Origin: Lachnospiraceae bacterium 28-4
GTDB lineage: Bacteria; Bacillota; Clostridia; Lachnospirales; Lachnospiraceae
DNA length: 64,000 nucleotides
Assembly (NCBI GenBank): GCA_000403275.2
Contig: KE159598.1
Span: 1,223,712-1,287,711, forward strand
Reading direction: 5' to 3'
Made by a program: the position numbers and the translations under genes. Shown here one piece after another: positions 25,101 to 33,518 of this stretch. Below the pieces are notes generated by a model. It was not told the DNA's origin. It saw only the letters and a list, made by a program, of their open reading frames with translations, and searched no databases. Position 1 is the first letter of the stretch, and each line of letters opens with the position of its first letter.

Positions 25101-27326
25101 AATTATATCTGTAATTTCCGCCTGCCCGTCTTTATCCGAAAATATTTTCTTACATACAGAACACTCCCAATACTCTAAAGTTCCCGTTTGCGTACAGTCC
25201 GCATCAACCTTTTCGTGATGGGTAAGTGTATGGGCGGCAATCGGTATTTCCGTATCTGTAATTTCGTTCTGCCCGTCCTGATCTGAAAATTTCTTTCCAC
25301 AAACAGAGCACTCCCAATATTCCAAAATCCCCGTATGTGTGCAATCCGCTTCCACCCTGTCATGATGGGTAAGCGCCGCACCGTTATTGTGGATACATGG
25401 AAGAATTATGACGGTTTTTGAAATAGTTCCTTTGTCTGCATGGGTATAAGTGGCAGTATATTCCATATCAGATACTTTTGTAACACTCAATATCCAGCCA
25501 CTCGTATCCACCGTAAAATCCTGATTGCAGATTGTAACATTCCCCGCAAGGGTTACTTTCCCCTTAATCTCCGCCGCCATGTCCGCCGAGGTATAGTGCA
25601 TATCCGAAGGAACAGAAATCATGTCTGCTGTAGGTGCGGATTTAATATTATAGGTTCCCTTAGAGCCAAGAATTGTATTGCTGTCCAGCACATTGGCAGA
25701 ACTGAGAGTCAGTAAGCCATCGCTGCTTGCTTCTGTTGAACCGCCGATACCGGGAGCATCGGAGATTCCATCGAAGCCTCCCTTTGCAACCACTTTACCG
25801 CCATTAATAGTGATATTACCACCCTTACCATCGTTAGTAAAATCCCCCGCTGCACCACCAATTCCGGCGGACGCATAACCTGCACTTCCACCAGTAGCTG
25901 TGATGTTTCCGCCATTGATTATCACTGTTCCACAGTCAATATCGCCGTCATTATTATTTAAATCATAAAGTGAACCACCAATGCCAGCACTATATGGTCC
26001 AGAAACATCCAATGAACCTGCGCTCTCTGCGGTAATTACTAAGGTTGCTCCTTTCGGTACATAAATTCCACATTCAGAACCCTTTATTGTATTGCTGCCC
26101 TCTAAGGTCAGATTCATGGTCGCGTTGGGGGCGATGCCTACATATGCCGCCTCGAAAATATTTAAGCCGGAAAACGTCACATTATGGGTGCCGCTTTCCA
26201 CAGAAATCATTGCAGCTTGGCCTGTGCCGGTAAAGGTATGCCCCGGACAGCCGCCGTCTTCTGCGGTTAATATATTTTTAAGAGTTTGAGATATGTTAAT
26301 TTCTTCCGCAGTCTGCACCGGTGCGTTGGCATTGTCAAGTGCCTCTTGCAGTTCGTAGCAACGAGACAGGTCAATCTCCTCCTGTTCGTCCTCGTTCAGT
26401 TCCCCATAGAGAACAAGGATTTCTTCAAGCTGCGCCCGCACATCCTCTGCATTATCCTCCGTTACCTTATCCGGCAGGGCAGCAATCAAATCCTCAACAG
26501 GACAGATGCGGCACTTATAGGTACACAGGCTGCCTTCCCCGTCCTCCGATTTTGGTATATAGCCGCAGTCCGCATCATGCTCCTGATGATGTTTGCAGAT
26601 GCCTGTATCTTCCTGATTCTCCGTATTTTCTTCCGGCGCTTTTCCTTTGCAGTCTAAGAGACTGGCATCATCAGCACCGCACACAGGGCAGTCCCCGTTG
26701 ATGCTGTCCTCCGTGCATAATGTCTCACAGATACATTTGGCGGTATCTGTTCCCGTATCTTCGGTATTCTCCCCGGTATCCTCCGGCTCCGTGCCATTAC
26801 AGATTTCACAGACATAGCCGCAGTCCTGCGCTTCTTGATAACCGCAGCTTTCGTCATGCTCGTGATGACAGTCCAGCACCTTTGTGACACAGCCGCTTTC
26901 CTCACTGCATACATGGGTACAGAGTGACGGCTCCCGATTCCCTGCATCAGAGGGCGTAGCATTTCCCTCTCCCATGCTTTCCTCCGTTTCCCCCGTTTCC
27001 GGATAGCACCCGTCCGTATGCGTATGCACACACTCCGTAACAGTTTTATAACATTCTTCCGTATGCTCATGGGTACACGGCTGTGCTTCCCTATAACCGC
27101 AGTCCGGCGTATGCTCCGTGTGATGTTCACAAAGCCCCGCTTCCCTGCCCGAAGCAGACACGGCAAGCCCGCTGGCAGGCAGCGTATTGAATATTAAAGC
27201 CGCCGCCATCAGGAAGCCCATGCTTTGACGCAGCCTGCCCCCTTTTCGTTTTCTTCCCTCTTTTTCATCCAGAAAATCCCCTACAGGGTGTTTTCTGAAA
27301 GAAAATAATCCTTTATCCTTTTCCAT
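22170..27326 (-). CDS. Large Cys/His-rich repeat surface protein, membrane anchored
   Basis: 1,718 residues; ATG 27326 with AAGGAGGAATGG upstream, overlapping the preceding gene by 46 bp. A cytoplasmic basic tail and hydrophobic signal segment (GFLMAAALIFNTLPASGLAVSA, split here as one membrane segment) are followed by a Cys/His cluster region, a beta-helix-like carbohydrate-binding block with GIGG turns, four repeats of an HH...C...EYWECSVCGKKFSD type (about 24.8-25.4 kb), Ig-like domains, four repeats of a WKSD.SSHWHEC.CG type (about 23.2-24.1 kb), a Gly/Ser and Pro/Thr linker, another beta domain and a C-terminal membrane helix with KKKEED tail. No LPXTG. Likely a cell-surface adhesin or metal- or glycan-binding protein carried as cargo. 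Substrate unknown. Confidence 0.85.
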   Translation of the reverse strand: MEKDKGLFSFRKHPVGDFLDEKEGRKRKGGRLRQSMGFLMAAALIFNTLPASGLAVSASGREAGLCEHHTEHTPDCGYREAQPCTHEHTEECYKTVTECVHTHTDGCYPETGETEESMGEGNATPSDAGNREPSLCTHVCSEESGCVTKVLDCHHEHDESCGYQEAQDCGYVCEICNGTEPEDTGENTEDTGTDTAKCICETLCTEDSINGDCPVCGADDASLLDCKGKAPEENTENQEDTGICKHHQEHDADCGYIPKSEDGEGSLCTYKCRICPVEDLIAALPDKVTEDNAEDVRAQLEEILVLYGELNEDEQEEIDLSRCYELQEALDNANAPVQTAEEINISQTLKNILTAEDGGCPGHTFTGTGQAAMISVESGTHNVTFSGLNIFEAAYVGIAPNATMNLTLEGSNTIKGSECGIYVPKGATLVITAESAGSLDVSGPYSAGIGGSLYDLNNNDGDIDCGTVIINGGNITATGGSAGYASAGIGGAAGDFTNDGKGGNITINGGKVVAKGGFDGISDAPGIGGSTEASSDGLLTLSSANVLDSNTILGSKGTYNIKSAPTADMISVPSDMHYTSADMAAEIKGKVTLAGNVTICNQDFTVDTSGWILSVTKVSDMEYTATYTHADKGTISKTVIILPCIHNNGAALTHHDRVEADCTHTGILEYWECSVCGKKFSDQDGQNEITDTEIPIAAHTLTHHEKVDADCTQTGTLEYWECSVCKKIFSDKDGQAEITDIIIPITDHTLIHHAEQGATCTAAGNKEYWDCSICGKKFSDQDGKTEIADADIVIAVKAHTLTHHEGREAGCLTDGNIEYWSCDVCNKLFSDSDGKQEITDTKISAKGHEYGAWESTGNGTHTHSCQRSGCDSTETENCTGGTATYTEKAICTVCGGKYGELLKDAGAPTGEISISTNHWNSFLHTITFGLFFKKTEQVTITAQDNESGVASVSYYISDGELTEDEVKALDSWTAGNTDKTTFSISPDQSCVVYARITDNQGNVTYISSDGMVFDGTSPSITGVTDGETYCTSQTVTVTDDNLESVTVNGKEQALSDGKFTLGAASGAQTIEAADKAGNITTVTVTVNAGHDYSTDWKSDGSSHWHECACGDRTDTAAHIKDGGSVTKPATETETGIRTYKCSVCGYVMQEEMIDRLPPSHTHNYGTEWKSDADSHWYECSCGNKSELASHIEDGGSVTKAPTETETGVMTYKCRVCGYVIRTADIDKLPSSHTHNYSTDWKSDESSHWHECVCGDKTDTAAHTEDDGSVSKAPTEKETGVMTYKCSVCGCIMRTESIDVLPHTHSYGTVWKSDSSSHWHECTCGDKSDTAAHTEDGGSVTKAPTETEKGVRTYKCSVCGYVIRTEDIAKLPPSSGGGGSSGGNGDNGGSGGNSGGNENNGGSSGSDEGQGSGGNGSTNPGNGNTTPQPSVTQPTDTNTNPGNETAPGTGTTPVNPGSGNTVKPGTAPVSGTGTPAQGTKQPFIKGADGKIGWDVIRAEEEQAQEGSTINVDMNGSVVVPGDIFDSIKGKDITITFDMGNGILWSVDGKSITTDKAGDIDFSVKTETNAIPVDIVNNVTGERYSIQISLAYEGEFGFTAVLSIELGKENAGYTASLYYYNESTGELEFICSDEVAEDGTVSLAFTHASDYVIAIDGEQEEESGNATEPEQPDTPDKDSTGQAEESPQAWRPWWLIVVGALVVIMGIGVFFVVKKKEEDN

Positions 27327-27814
27327 ATCGTTCCATTCCTCCTTGCTTTTCCGAAGGAAAAATGCTCCTGCCCCTGCGGGGGCAGAGGAATTTCCCTCCG
27401 TTCCGAAACATTTCCTTCACAGATATCCTGATAAACCGGGGCTTTCACAGACCATCTCTGCCATATGGCAATATCTCCTTCCTTTATCCTCCTAAGCGGC
27501 TCCCTGAACCTCGTTTCCTCCAGCGGGCGCACGATAAAGTCGAAACTATGCGTCCGTATCGCCTCCCTTGCAAAATAGGGATCGTCCGTAATCCAGATCA
27601 CCAGCGTATTTCCATACAGTTCCCGGTATTTACACACCAGCTCCATCCCCTGTGCGCCGTTTATGCCCACTACCACAACATCATATTCCCGCTCAAGATG
27701 GTACTCCCTGTCAATCACGCCCCGGCTTACCGTAACATCTGACAGTTCATCCGCAAGTATCCCGGAAAGCATTTCATATTCCGGTATGCTCTTTGTATAG
27801 ATGACAGCATCCAT
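27281..27814 (-). CDS. Pseudo-receiver protein without output domain
   Basis: 177 residues; ATG 27814 follows AAGGAGGAGTGGGAT. The fold resembles a CheY receiver (YDVVVVGINGAQGMELVCKY, then WITDDPYFAREAIRTHSFDFIVRPLEE), but the N-terminal acid pair and acceptor aspartate are absent and the conserved lysine is replaced by arginine. No DNA-binding domain. It precedes and overlaps the surface-protein gene, so it may regulate or be co-produced with it. Possibly a protein-interaction module in the signalling circuit of the divergent LytTR/GHKL pair. Confidence 0.75.
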   Translation of the reverse strand: MDAVIYTKSIPEYEMLSGILADELSDVTVSRGVIDREYHLEREYDVVVVGINGAQGMELVCKYRELYGNTLVIWITDDPYFAREAIRTHSFDFIVRPLEETRFREPLRRIKEGDIAIWQRWSVKAPVYQDICEGNVSERREIPLPPQGQEHFSFGKARRNGTIWKRIKDYFLSENTL

Positions 27815-27846
27815 ATCCCACTCCTCCTTATCCTGTTTAAAGACGC

Positions 27847-27918
27847 AAAAAAACCGCCGGGGAACGGGTCATTCCACAGGGCATAAAAGCCCCGCAGGAA
27901 ATCCCCGCCTCCGGCGGT
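27847..27918 (-). terminator. Leader terminator/attenuator before the pseudo-receiver gene
   Basis: On the minus strand ACCGCCGG (27911-27918) pairs with CCGGCGGT (27853-27860) around an inner GCGGGGC/GCCCTG hairpin and is followed by seven T. It lies in the 5' leader about 35 bp before the start codon, which suggests transcription attenuation of the surface-protein operon. Confidence 0.6.
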
Positions 27919-27966
27919 CTTATATTTAATAACACGATATATAAAAAGATACGGCAAAAAGACAGA

Positions 27967-27972
27967 TTTATA
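27967..27972 (-). promoter_or_regulatory. Candidate -10 element next to the tetranucleotide tract
   Basis: Minus-strand TATAAA immediately downstream of the TGTC tract, so the -35 position of this candidate promoter falls within the repeats. Confidence 0.3.
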
Positions 27973-27973
27973 A

Positions 27974-28064
<91 letters not shown>

Positions 28065-28156
28065 TAATTATCAGGCATTCCGGCATATCCTGTCAACCTC
28101 CTTTGGCAAAAAATTTCACTTTATTATAATAGATTTCCGAAAAAAAACAAGACTTT

Positions 28157-28190
28157 TGGCAGGAACGTCAATTTTCTGGCAAGAACGTCA
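28157..28190. promoter_or_regulatory. Candidate LytTR-binding direct repeats
   Basis: TGGCAGGAACGTCA (28157-28170) and TGGCAAGAACGTCA (28177-28190), 13 of 14 bases identical with a 20-base period, about 30 bp upstream of a -35 element. Paired direct repeats about two helical turns apart are typical targets of LytTR regulators such as AgrA; the gene just downstream encodes one. Confidence 0.65.
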
Positions 28191-28221
28191 GGCAGATTTT
28201 ATAAATCAGGTCTTGACAGGT

Positions 28222-28250
28222 TTGAAAAATGTCTTTTTTTGTTGTATGAT
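28222..28250 (+). promoter_or_regulatory. Promoter of the LytTR/GHKL operon
   Basis: TTGAAA (28222-28227), 17-base spacer, TATGAT (28245-28250), about 38 bp before the TTG start of the regulator. Confidence 0.6.
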
Positions 28251-28287
28251 TATATTTGATTTTTTATGGATTTGAGGTGAAACCAGT

Positions 28288-29079
28288 TTGAAGATTGCTT
28301 TAGTAGATGATGAACAGAACTATCTGGACGAAATGGCAGGGCTTGTCTGCGACTTTGGCGCACAGCGCCACTGCCATGTGGAAACTGTCCCATTCCTGAA
28401 TGCGGAAGGCTTCTTTAAGGCATTCGGGGACGGCAGCTTTTCTGCAGGCGGCTGTTTTGATGCCGTTTTTATGGACATTTACATGGACGGCATGGACGGC
28501 GTTGCCGCCGCACAAAAAATCCGGAGCATGGACAACAGGTGTGTCCTCGTGTTTCTGACTTCCAGCTCGGACTTTATGCCGGACGCCTTCTCCTGCCATG
28601 CGTTTGAATATATTATCAAGCCTTTCTCCCCGCAGCGTATATTCAAAGTCCTTGGGGACATTCTGGAAATGCTTCCCCCACTGCAAAAATACATAGAGGT
28701 AATAAACGGCAGGAAAACCATTCATGTATTCCTTGACGAGATTTCCTCCGTCATTACGGACGCACATTATCTTGACATCGCCCTTTCAAACGGGGAAACC
28801 CTGCACTGCCGCATGACCATGCCGGAATTTGTAATGCTTACAGATGGGGATTCCCGCTTCCTTGCCGTCAATAAGGGTATCATGGTAAACGCTGGCTGCA
28901 TCCTTGAATTTACGGACAACTGCTGTGTGCTGGAAAACGGCGCAAAGCTGCCAATCCGTGTGCGGGACCGCCTGAAAATCGAACAGGCGGCGAGGGATTA
29001 CAATTTCAGGAAGATACGGGAGCGTCAGGCACACTTTGCCGGACGCCCTGTGCCGGAAGGCATCAGGAAGGGGGACTGA
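28288..29079 (+). CDS. LytTR-family response regulator (AgrA-like)
   Basis: 263 residues from TTG 28288 with GAGGTGA upstream. Receiver domain is intact: ALVDDEQNY acid pair, acceptor Asp in AVFMDIYMDG, and YIIKPF lysine. The C-terminal half (about residues 135-240) is a LytTR DNA-binding domain with ISSVITDAHYLDIAL, RMTMPEF and FLAVNKGIMVNAGCI. It forms an operon with the GHKL kinase 2 bp downstream. Paired repeats upstream look like its own binding site, so autoregulation is likely; the divergent surface-protein operon is the obvious second target. Confidence 0.93.
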   Translation: MKIALVDDEQNYLDEMAGLVCDFGAQRHCHVETVPFLNAEGFFKAFGDGSFSAGGCFDAVFMDIYMDGMDGVAAAQKIRSMDNRCVLVFLTSSSDFMPDAFSCHAFEYIIKPFSPQRIFKVLGDILEMLPPLQKYIEVINGRKTIHVFLDEISSVITDAHYLDIALSNGETLHCRMTMPEFVMLTDGDSRFLAVNKGIMVNAGCILEFTDNCCVLENGAKLPIRVRDRLKIEQAARDYNFRKIRERQAHFAGRPVPEGIRKGD

Positions 29080-29081
29080 AC

Positions 29082-30398
29082 ATGGATATGGAAAAATGGT
29101 TATCGGCGCTGCTGGTGCTTCTGGTACTGCTTCCTTCGGGGGCATCCTGCTATTATGTAATGAAGAACCAGATGAAGTACACCCTGCGTAAGACAGCCGC
29201 ACTATTCATGGCTGTCCTGCTCCCATATGCTTTTCTCTGCTCCGCTTTAAGCGTCTTACTGCGGATTGATGTAAATATCATCCTCCTGCCGTCCCTCATC
29301 CTGTTCTTTTTCCCATACCGCTGCACCGTGACAGCAAGCCTGCCAAAATGCCTTGCCGTCTATGTGGGTGTCTGTGCCGTCCATACCTTTCCGGCACAGT
29401 TCGCCTATGCCTTTGACGCTTTTCTTCATCCGGCGTCGGGTGCGGCGGACTTCTCTGTGGAAGCGGCTTTTTTCCGGCTTGTGCTTTCCTGTCTGGTTGC
29501 CGCCGCTTTCGCACAGCCTGCCTGCGGGCTTTTTTTCAGGATTATCGACTGTCTGGACACTCCAAAGATATGGTACTCCACCGTCATATTGTCCTCTGTC
29601 TTTCTGTTCTTCAATATAGCGGCTGTCCCCCAGTCCTACAGCACCCTCCATACAGGGCGTATGTTTTCCCTTTTCCTGCTACTGGAGGGCTGCCTGTTTG
29701 CAATCCTTACAGCAATTTATGTGCTCCTTTACCTGGGGACAAGCGTTATACTGGAACACGCCGAGCTGAAGGAACACACACAGCTTCTTGAAATGCAGGC
29801 ACGCCAGTACCGGACATTGCAGGAGCATATGCGTCAGACTGCACGTCTGCGGCATGACTTCCGCCATTCCGTGCGCCTGCTTTCTTCCCTTGCAGAAAAA
29901 GGGGACATCGGCAGCATCCAGACACATCTTGCGACATACGAGGTCAGCCTTGCGGAAAATGCACCCTCAAATTACTGTGCCAGCGCTGCCCTCAATGCGC
30001 TGTTTAGCCACTATCACGAGATAGCTGTTTCAGCAGGCATAGACACAGACTGGCATATTGAACTGCCGGAGCTTACGCCTGCCAATGAACTTGACATCGT
30101 TTCCCTGTTCGGGAACCTGATAGAGAACGCCATCGACGGGTGCCTTACCGTGCCGGAGGGCAGGCGGTATTTCTGCCTGACCACGGAAATCCGCCATAAA
30201 AGCAGTCTGTACATCGTTTCCACCAACAACTTTGACGGCAGGGTGCGGAAAGGGAAGGACGGCTACCGTTCCACGAAGCACGGCGGAAACGGGATCGGGC
30301 TTGCTGCCATTGCAGCAGCAGCAGAAAAGTACGGCGGTTCGGCACAGGCTTCCAACAGCGGAACGGAGTTTTATGTAGATGTGGTGCTGAAAATATGA
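29082..30398 (+). CDS. GHKL sensor histidine kinase (AgrC-like)
   Basis: 438 residues with about six hydrophobic N-terminal segments (residues 1-215), a coiled linker, an H-box LRHDFRHSVRLL and a GHKL ATPase with N-box LFGNLIENAIDGC and GGNGIGLAAI. This is the AgrC-type layout for sensing peptides at the membrane; it would phosphorylate the LytTR regulator encoded just upstream. No AgrB/AgrD-like peptide-processing genes are visible next to it, so the signal is unknown. Confidence 0.92.
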   Translation: MDMEKWLSALLVLLVLLPSGASCYYVMKNQMKYTLRKTAALFMAVLLPYAFLCSALSVLLRIDVNIILLPSLILFFFPYRCTVTASLPKCLAVYVGVCAVHTFPAQFAYAFDAFLHPASGAADFSVEAAFFRLVLSCLVAAAFAQPACGLFFRIIDCLDTPKIWYSTVILSSVFLFFNIAAVPQSYSTLHTGRMFSLFLLLEGCLFAILTAIYVLLYLGTSVILEHAELKEHTQLLEMQARQYRTLQEHMRQTARLRHDFRHSVRLLSSLAEKGDIGSIQTHLATYEVSLAENAPSNYCASAALNALFSHYHEIAVSAGIDTDWHIELPELTPANELDIVSLFGNLIENAIDGCLTVPEGRRYFCLTTEIRHKSSLYIVSTNNFDGRVRKGKDGYRSTKHGGNGIGLAAIAAAAEKYGGSAQASNSGTEFYVDVVLKI

Positions 30399-30467
30399 GT
30401 GGGTTCAGAGGGTTCAAAAATGAACACGGGTTTTTTATAACCAGTAATTTTAGCAGTGGCAAGCAAT

Positions 30468-30600
30468 GGATAACGATATTCTTTACGAATATCGCTATCC
30501 CCGCTCCGGCACCTTACGGTGCCTCGCTATGCTTGTTGGGGACACCCCAATCCCCGGCAAAAATCACTTTCGTTCTTTTGCGAACACGCCTTGCGGCGTG
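30468..30600. other. Hairpin-rich region, candidate oriT
   Basis: Four inverted repeats in 133 bp: a 14-bp arm pair at 30468-30481/30487-30500 (one mismatch), GGCACC/GGTGCC at 30508-30523, TTGGGG/CCCCAA at 30536-30550, and CACGCC/GGCGTG at 30585-30600. The 30399-30779 spacer has no gene and lies close to the relaxase gene, as expected for an origin of transfer. No nick site could be assigned. Other readings include attenuators or protein-binding sites. Confidence 0.4.
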
Positions 30601-30779
30601 GCTTTCCACTCATGCACAGCCTGAGTTTTCTCCCATGCGGTCGCTGCTTCCCGCACCTCCGCGCAGGAAGGAAAAACTTATGTTCCTTTTATAGCACAGG
30701 CAGAATCAAGTCTGCGGTTTCTTGCTTTTTTCCCAATCCACCATTATAATAAAGCCTATCATACATGGGAGGAAAAAAC

Positions 30780-31004
30780 ATGTTCACTTATGAAGATTTC
30801 AAATCGTTATCCGGGATAACCGACCGTGATGAACTTATGTCCGCCGTCGCACAGATTCCCGAAGAAGATTTACGGACTGCCCTCTTTATAACGCTCCTTT
30901 CCTGGGGCAAGAGCATAGAGATAAATGAAGAATTGTGGAAGCGGGAGCATGAACGCGCAGATAAAGCGGAAGCAATACTAAATTCGCAATCTTCCGAAAA
31001 ATGA
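30780..31004 (+). CDS. Small conserved-looking protein, function unknown
   Basis: 74 residues from ATG 30780 with GGAGGAAAAAAC upstream. Acidic, helical, opening MFTYEDFKSLSGITDRDELMSAVAQIPEEDLRTALF. It lies between the candidate oriT and a bidirectional terminator, facing the relaxase. No family recognised. Confidence 0.65.
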   Translation: MFTYEDFKSLSGITDRDELMSAVAQIPEEDLRTALFITLLSWGKSIEINEELWKREHERADKAEAILNSQSSEK

Positions 31005-31044
31005 TACCATTCCCCGCAGCCGCCATTTCCTGAAAAAGAGCAAT

Positions 31045-31094
31045 AAAAAAAGAGGAAACCAAAAGGGCAATCCCCTCTGGTTTCCTCTTTTTTT
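31045..31094. terminator. Strong bidirectional terminator
   Basis: AAAAAAAGAGGAAACCA (31045-31061) pairs perfectly with TGGTTTCCTCTTTTTTT (31078-31094). It serves the small gene on the plus strand and the relaxase gene on the minus strand, closing the long transfer operon. Confidence 0.9.
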
Positions 31095-31098
31095 ACTG

Positions 31099-32502
31099 TC
31101 AGCGTTCCGTTTCTTTTTTCTTCTCCGCTTCCTGCGGTTCCAGACCTAAAATAATATCAACATTGTGCTTCGCCGTCTGGTAATCTACCATTTCTTTCCG
31201 CGCCGCCTTATATTCCTCATAGCACTCTTTTTTCTCTGCCAGGAGCGCGGCATATTCTTGAGATAATTGTGCCACTTTCGGTATCGGCTTTCCATCCAGC
31301 GCATCAAAGGCCGCCTTTGCCGCCTCATGCTTTTTAATTTCTTCCGCGTGTCCGGCAAGGTATTCTTTTTTGTGGCGCGACTTCTTATATTCCTTATAAA
31401 CCTCCCGCGTTTTGGAGTAATTGATGATGTGCGTTTTTAACTGCGCGTTCCCGGCCATGCGCCCCTCAAGCTGCCTGATGCGGACAGAAAGCGCATCAAA
31501 TTTTTCCCCGGCAGCATCTGCCCGCGCCGCCAGTTCCCCATAATCGGCCACGCCGTTCTCCACAAGGAAATTTAAAGTCTTTGCCGCTTCTTTCAGGTTG
31601 AAAACTTTCGCCCACCGTTCATAGCCTTTCCCTTTTCCTGCCTGCATTTTTGCCTGGATATCCACAAGGAGGTTGACATCCCTTGCTGCTGTCTGGCCTT
31701 TTGATTTTGTCTCCGTCCCGGTGCGGGCTTTGCCGATCCGTTCCTTTAATGCGGCCTCCGTATAGTCCTCCCCCAGACGGAAAGAACGAGTGAAATTCTC
31801 CTGCCCCGGCGCACGGAACTCCAAAGACTTTCCCCGGCGCTTGATCTCATATCCCTCTGCCCGCATACGGGATAAAAATTCTTCAAAATCCCTGCATCCG
31901 GGAAGCGCCCCGTCAATCGTCTGCCGCAGCCTTTCCTTAAAGCTGCGCCCCCGTTTTGCCGCCGCTTTTTCCTGATACCGCTGCCCTTTCGCTTTCGGGT
32001 TTTCGATCACGGAATAACCGTGTTCCCTGCATATCTGGTCATTGAGCCTGCGCAGGGCGAACGAGGAATTTTTATAATTGTTGAATTTGCCGTCACACTC
32101 TAAATTGGTGCTGTTAAACTCCACATGGTTATGGATGTGGGCTTTATCCACATGGGTTGAAACAATAAACTGATGCTTCCCTTTTGTAAATTTCATCGCC
32201 AGTTCATACCCCAGCTTATTCGCTTCCTCCGGCGTGATCTCCCCCGGCTTGAAGGACTGGATGATACGGTAGGCAATGATATCCCTGTCTTTCGGCTGGC
32301 TCCGCCCGGTGGACGTTTCGTAGATCAGTTTGCTCATCTCAAATTCTTCAGCGGCGGTTTCCGGGCAGCACATATAGGACGATACCAATTCCCCGTCCTC
32401 GGTCTTTTCCTTTTTCTGGTCATAATCCAGCCGGTCATGGAGCGTCTGCCCCCGCGTCTTGCTCCCCATTGCCTTCCGTGGGAGCAGGTCTGAAATTGCC
32501 AT
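31099..32502 (-). CDS. MOBP-type relaxase
   Basis: 467 residues, ATG with GGGGGATACGG upstream. The relaxase domain (residues 1-170) has a candidate catalytic Tyr in LDYDQKKEKT, AYRIIQSFKPGEITPEEA, and the metal-binding HVDKAHIHNHVEFNS motif. Middle and C-terminal regions are helical and charged, with a coiled segment. It nicks oriT and covalently carries the transferred strand. Last gene of the leftward transfer operon and next to the primase and MobC genes. Confidence 0.92.
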   Translation of the reverse strand: MAISDLLPRKAMGSKTRGQTLHDRLDYDQKKEKTEDGELVSSYMCCPETAAEEFEMSKLIYETSTGRSQPKDRDIIAYRIIQSFKPGEITPEEANKLGYELAMKFTKGKHQFIVSTHVDKAHIHNHVEFNSTNLECDGKFNNYKNSSFALRRLNDQICREHGYSVIENPKAKGQRYQEKAAAKRGRSFKERLRQTIDGALPGCRDFEEFLSRMRAEGYEIKRRGKSLEFRAPGQENFTRSFRLGEDYTEAALKERIGKARTGTETKSKGQTAARDVNLLVDIQAKMQAGKGKGYERWAKVFNLKEAAKTLNFLVENGVADYGELAARADAAGEKFDALSVRIRQLEGRMAGNAQLKTHIINYSKTREVYKEYKKSRHKKEYLAGHAEEIKKHEAAKAAFDALDGKPIPKVAQLSQEYAALLAEKKECYEEYKAARKEMVDYQTAKHNVDIILGLEPQEAEKKKETER

Positions 32503-32522
32503 ATCCGTATCCCCCTTCCTTT

Positions 32523-33500
32523 TTATTTTTCCATGCCGCAGCCCGGCTTTGTCTTTTCCCTTTTTGCCGCCGCATACCTGGCGGCTGCTTTCTGCAACAG
32601 CTCATTATAGTCTTTCCCACCGAAATCGGGCGGCGGGTTATCCACGACCACCCTGACGCGCCGGGAAAGTTCTGCATCTTCCTTTAGCGCCTCCCTGATT
32701 TTCTCCATGCCGGAAAGCCCTGCCCTGTCATTATCCAGGCACAGGCTGATGCAGTTGACAGCCGGATGGTCATGCAGGAACCCAAGCAGCGCACGGGGAG
32801 CCGTGCCGCCCAGGGAAAGGTAATGGTTCTTCGTCCAGTCCTCCCCCTGCATTTTAAGTAAGGACGCTACGGAAAGCGCGTCAATGGGGCTTTCCGTCAC
32901 GGCAACATAGGGGCTGTCTTTCTCCGCAGAGGGCAGCGAAAAACTGTAACGCTTATCGCTCCCGTCCACATCATTTTTAAAAGTGCCGTATATCCCGCGC
33001 AGGCAGGCATAACGCGCTTTCCCCGCACTGTCTTTTCCCACAAAGACACAGTTATGGTAGCCGCGGGACTCATACAGAATCCCTTCCCTGATGCACTGGC
33101 TGATCACTTCCGCATCAATCCCCCTGCCCAGCAGATAGGACACTGCCGCCGTCCCGCACCGGTTTTCCTGCGGCAGTGTAAACGGCTTTCCGGGTTTCTC
33201 TCCGGATGGAATCTCAGAGGGCGTCCGGACAGCCGCACCCCGTTCCCCGCAGAGCGTCTCCACCGCTGAAACAAAATCCATGCCGCGCACCTTGACCAGA
33301 TAATCTAACGCCGTCCTGCCCCCGATCCCCCGGCTGTGCCAGTTCCATTTGCCGTTGGAGATTTTCAGGCTGTCATGGGTCACGGTCCGGTATTCCCTTC
33401 CTCCGCATTTTCGTAATTCCTGCGGCTCAAAAGCCTGTAAATAAGACAGTAAATCCCATTCCTTCGCCCGTGCGATCTGTTCCTTTGTCACTCCCGGCAT
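32523..33500 (-). CDS. DUF3991/TOPRIM DNA primase-like protein
   Basis: 325 residues from ATG 33500 (GGAGGTGATAGGGAT upstream); a longer frame overlaps MobC without a ribosome site. The N-terminal DUF3991-type primase domain contains WNWHSRGIGGRTALDYLVKV. The TOPRIM domain follows with VTESPIDALS (Glu) and LCLDNDRAG (DxD). Such proteins probably prime complementary-strand synthesis on transferred single-stranded DNA. A hairpin with T-run lies between MobC and this gene. Confidence 0.88.
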   Translation of the reverse strand: MPGVTKEQIARAKEWDLLSYLQAFEPQELRKCGGREYRTVTHDSLKISNGKWNWHSRGIGGRTALDYLVKVRGMDFVSAVETLCGERGAAVRTPSEIPSGEKPGKPFTLPQENRCGTAAVSYLLGRGIDAEVISQCIREGILYESRGYHNCVFVGKDSAGKARYACLRGIYGTFKNDVDGSDKRYSFSLPSAEKDSPYVAVTESPIDALSVASLLKMQGEDWTKNHYLSLGGTAPRALLGFLHDHPAVNCISLCLDNDRAGLSGMEKIREALKEDAELSRRVRVVVDNPPPDFGGKDYNELLQKAAARYAAAKREKTKPGCGMEK

Positions 33501-33518
33501 ATCCCTATCACCTCCAAA

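Noticed and set aside
22170..27326. LPXTG sorting signal in the large surface protein
   Set aside because: The C-terminus has a membrane helix and charged tail but no LPXTG-like motif; anchoring appears to be by the membrane helix.
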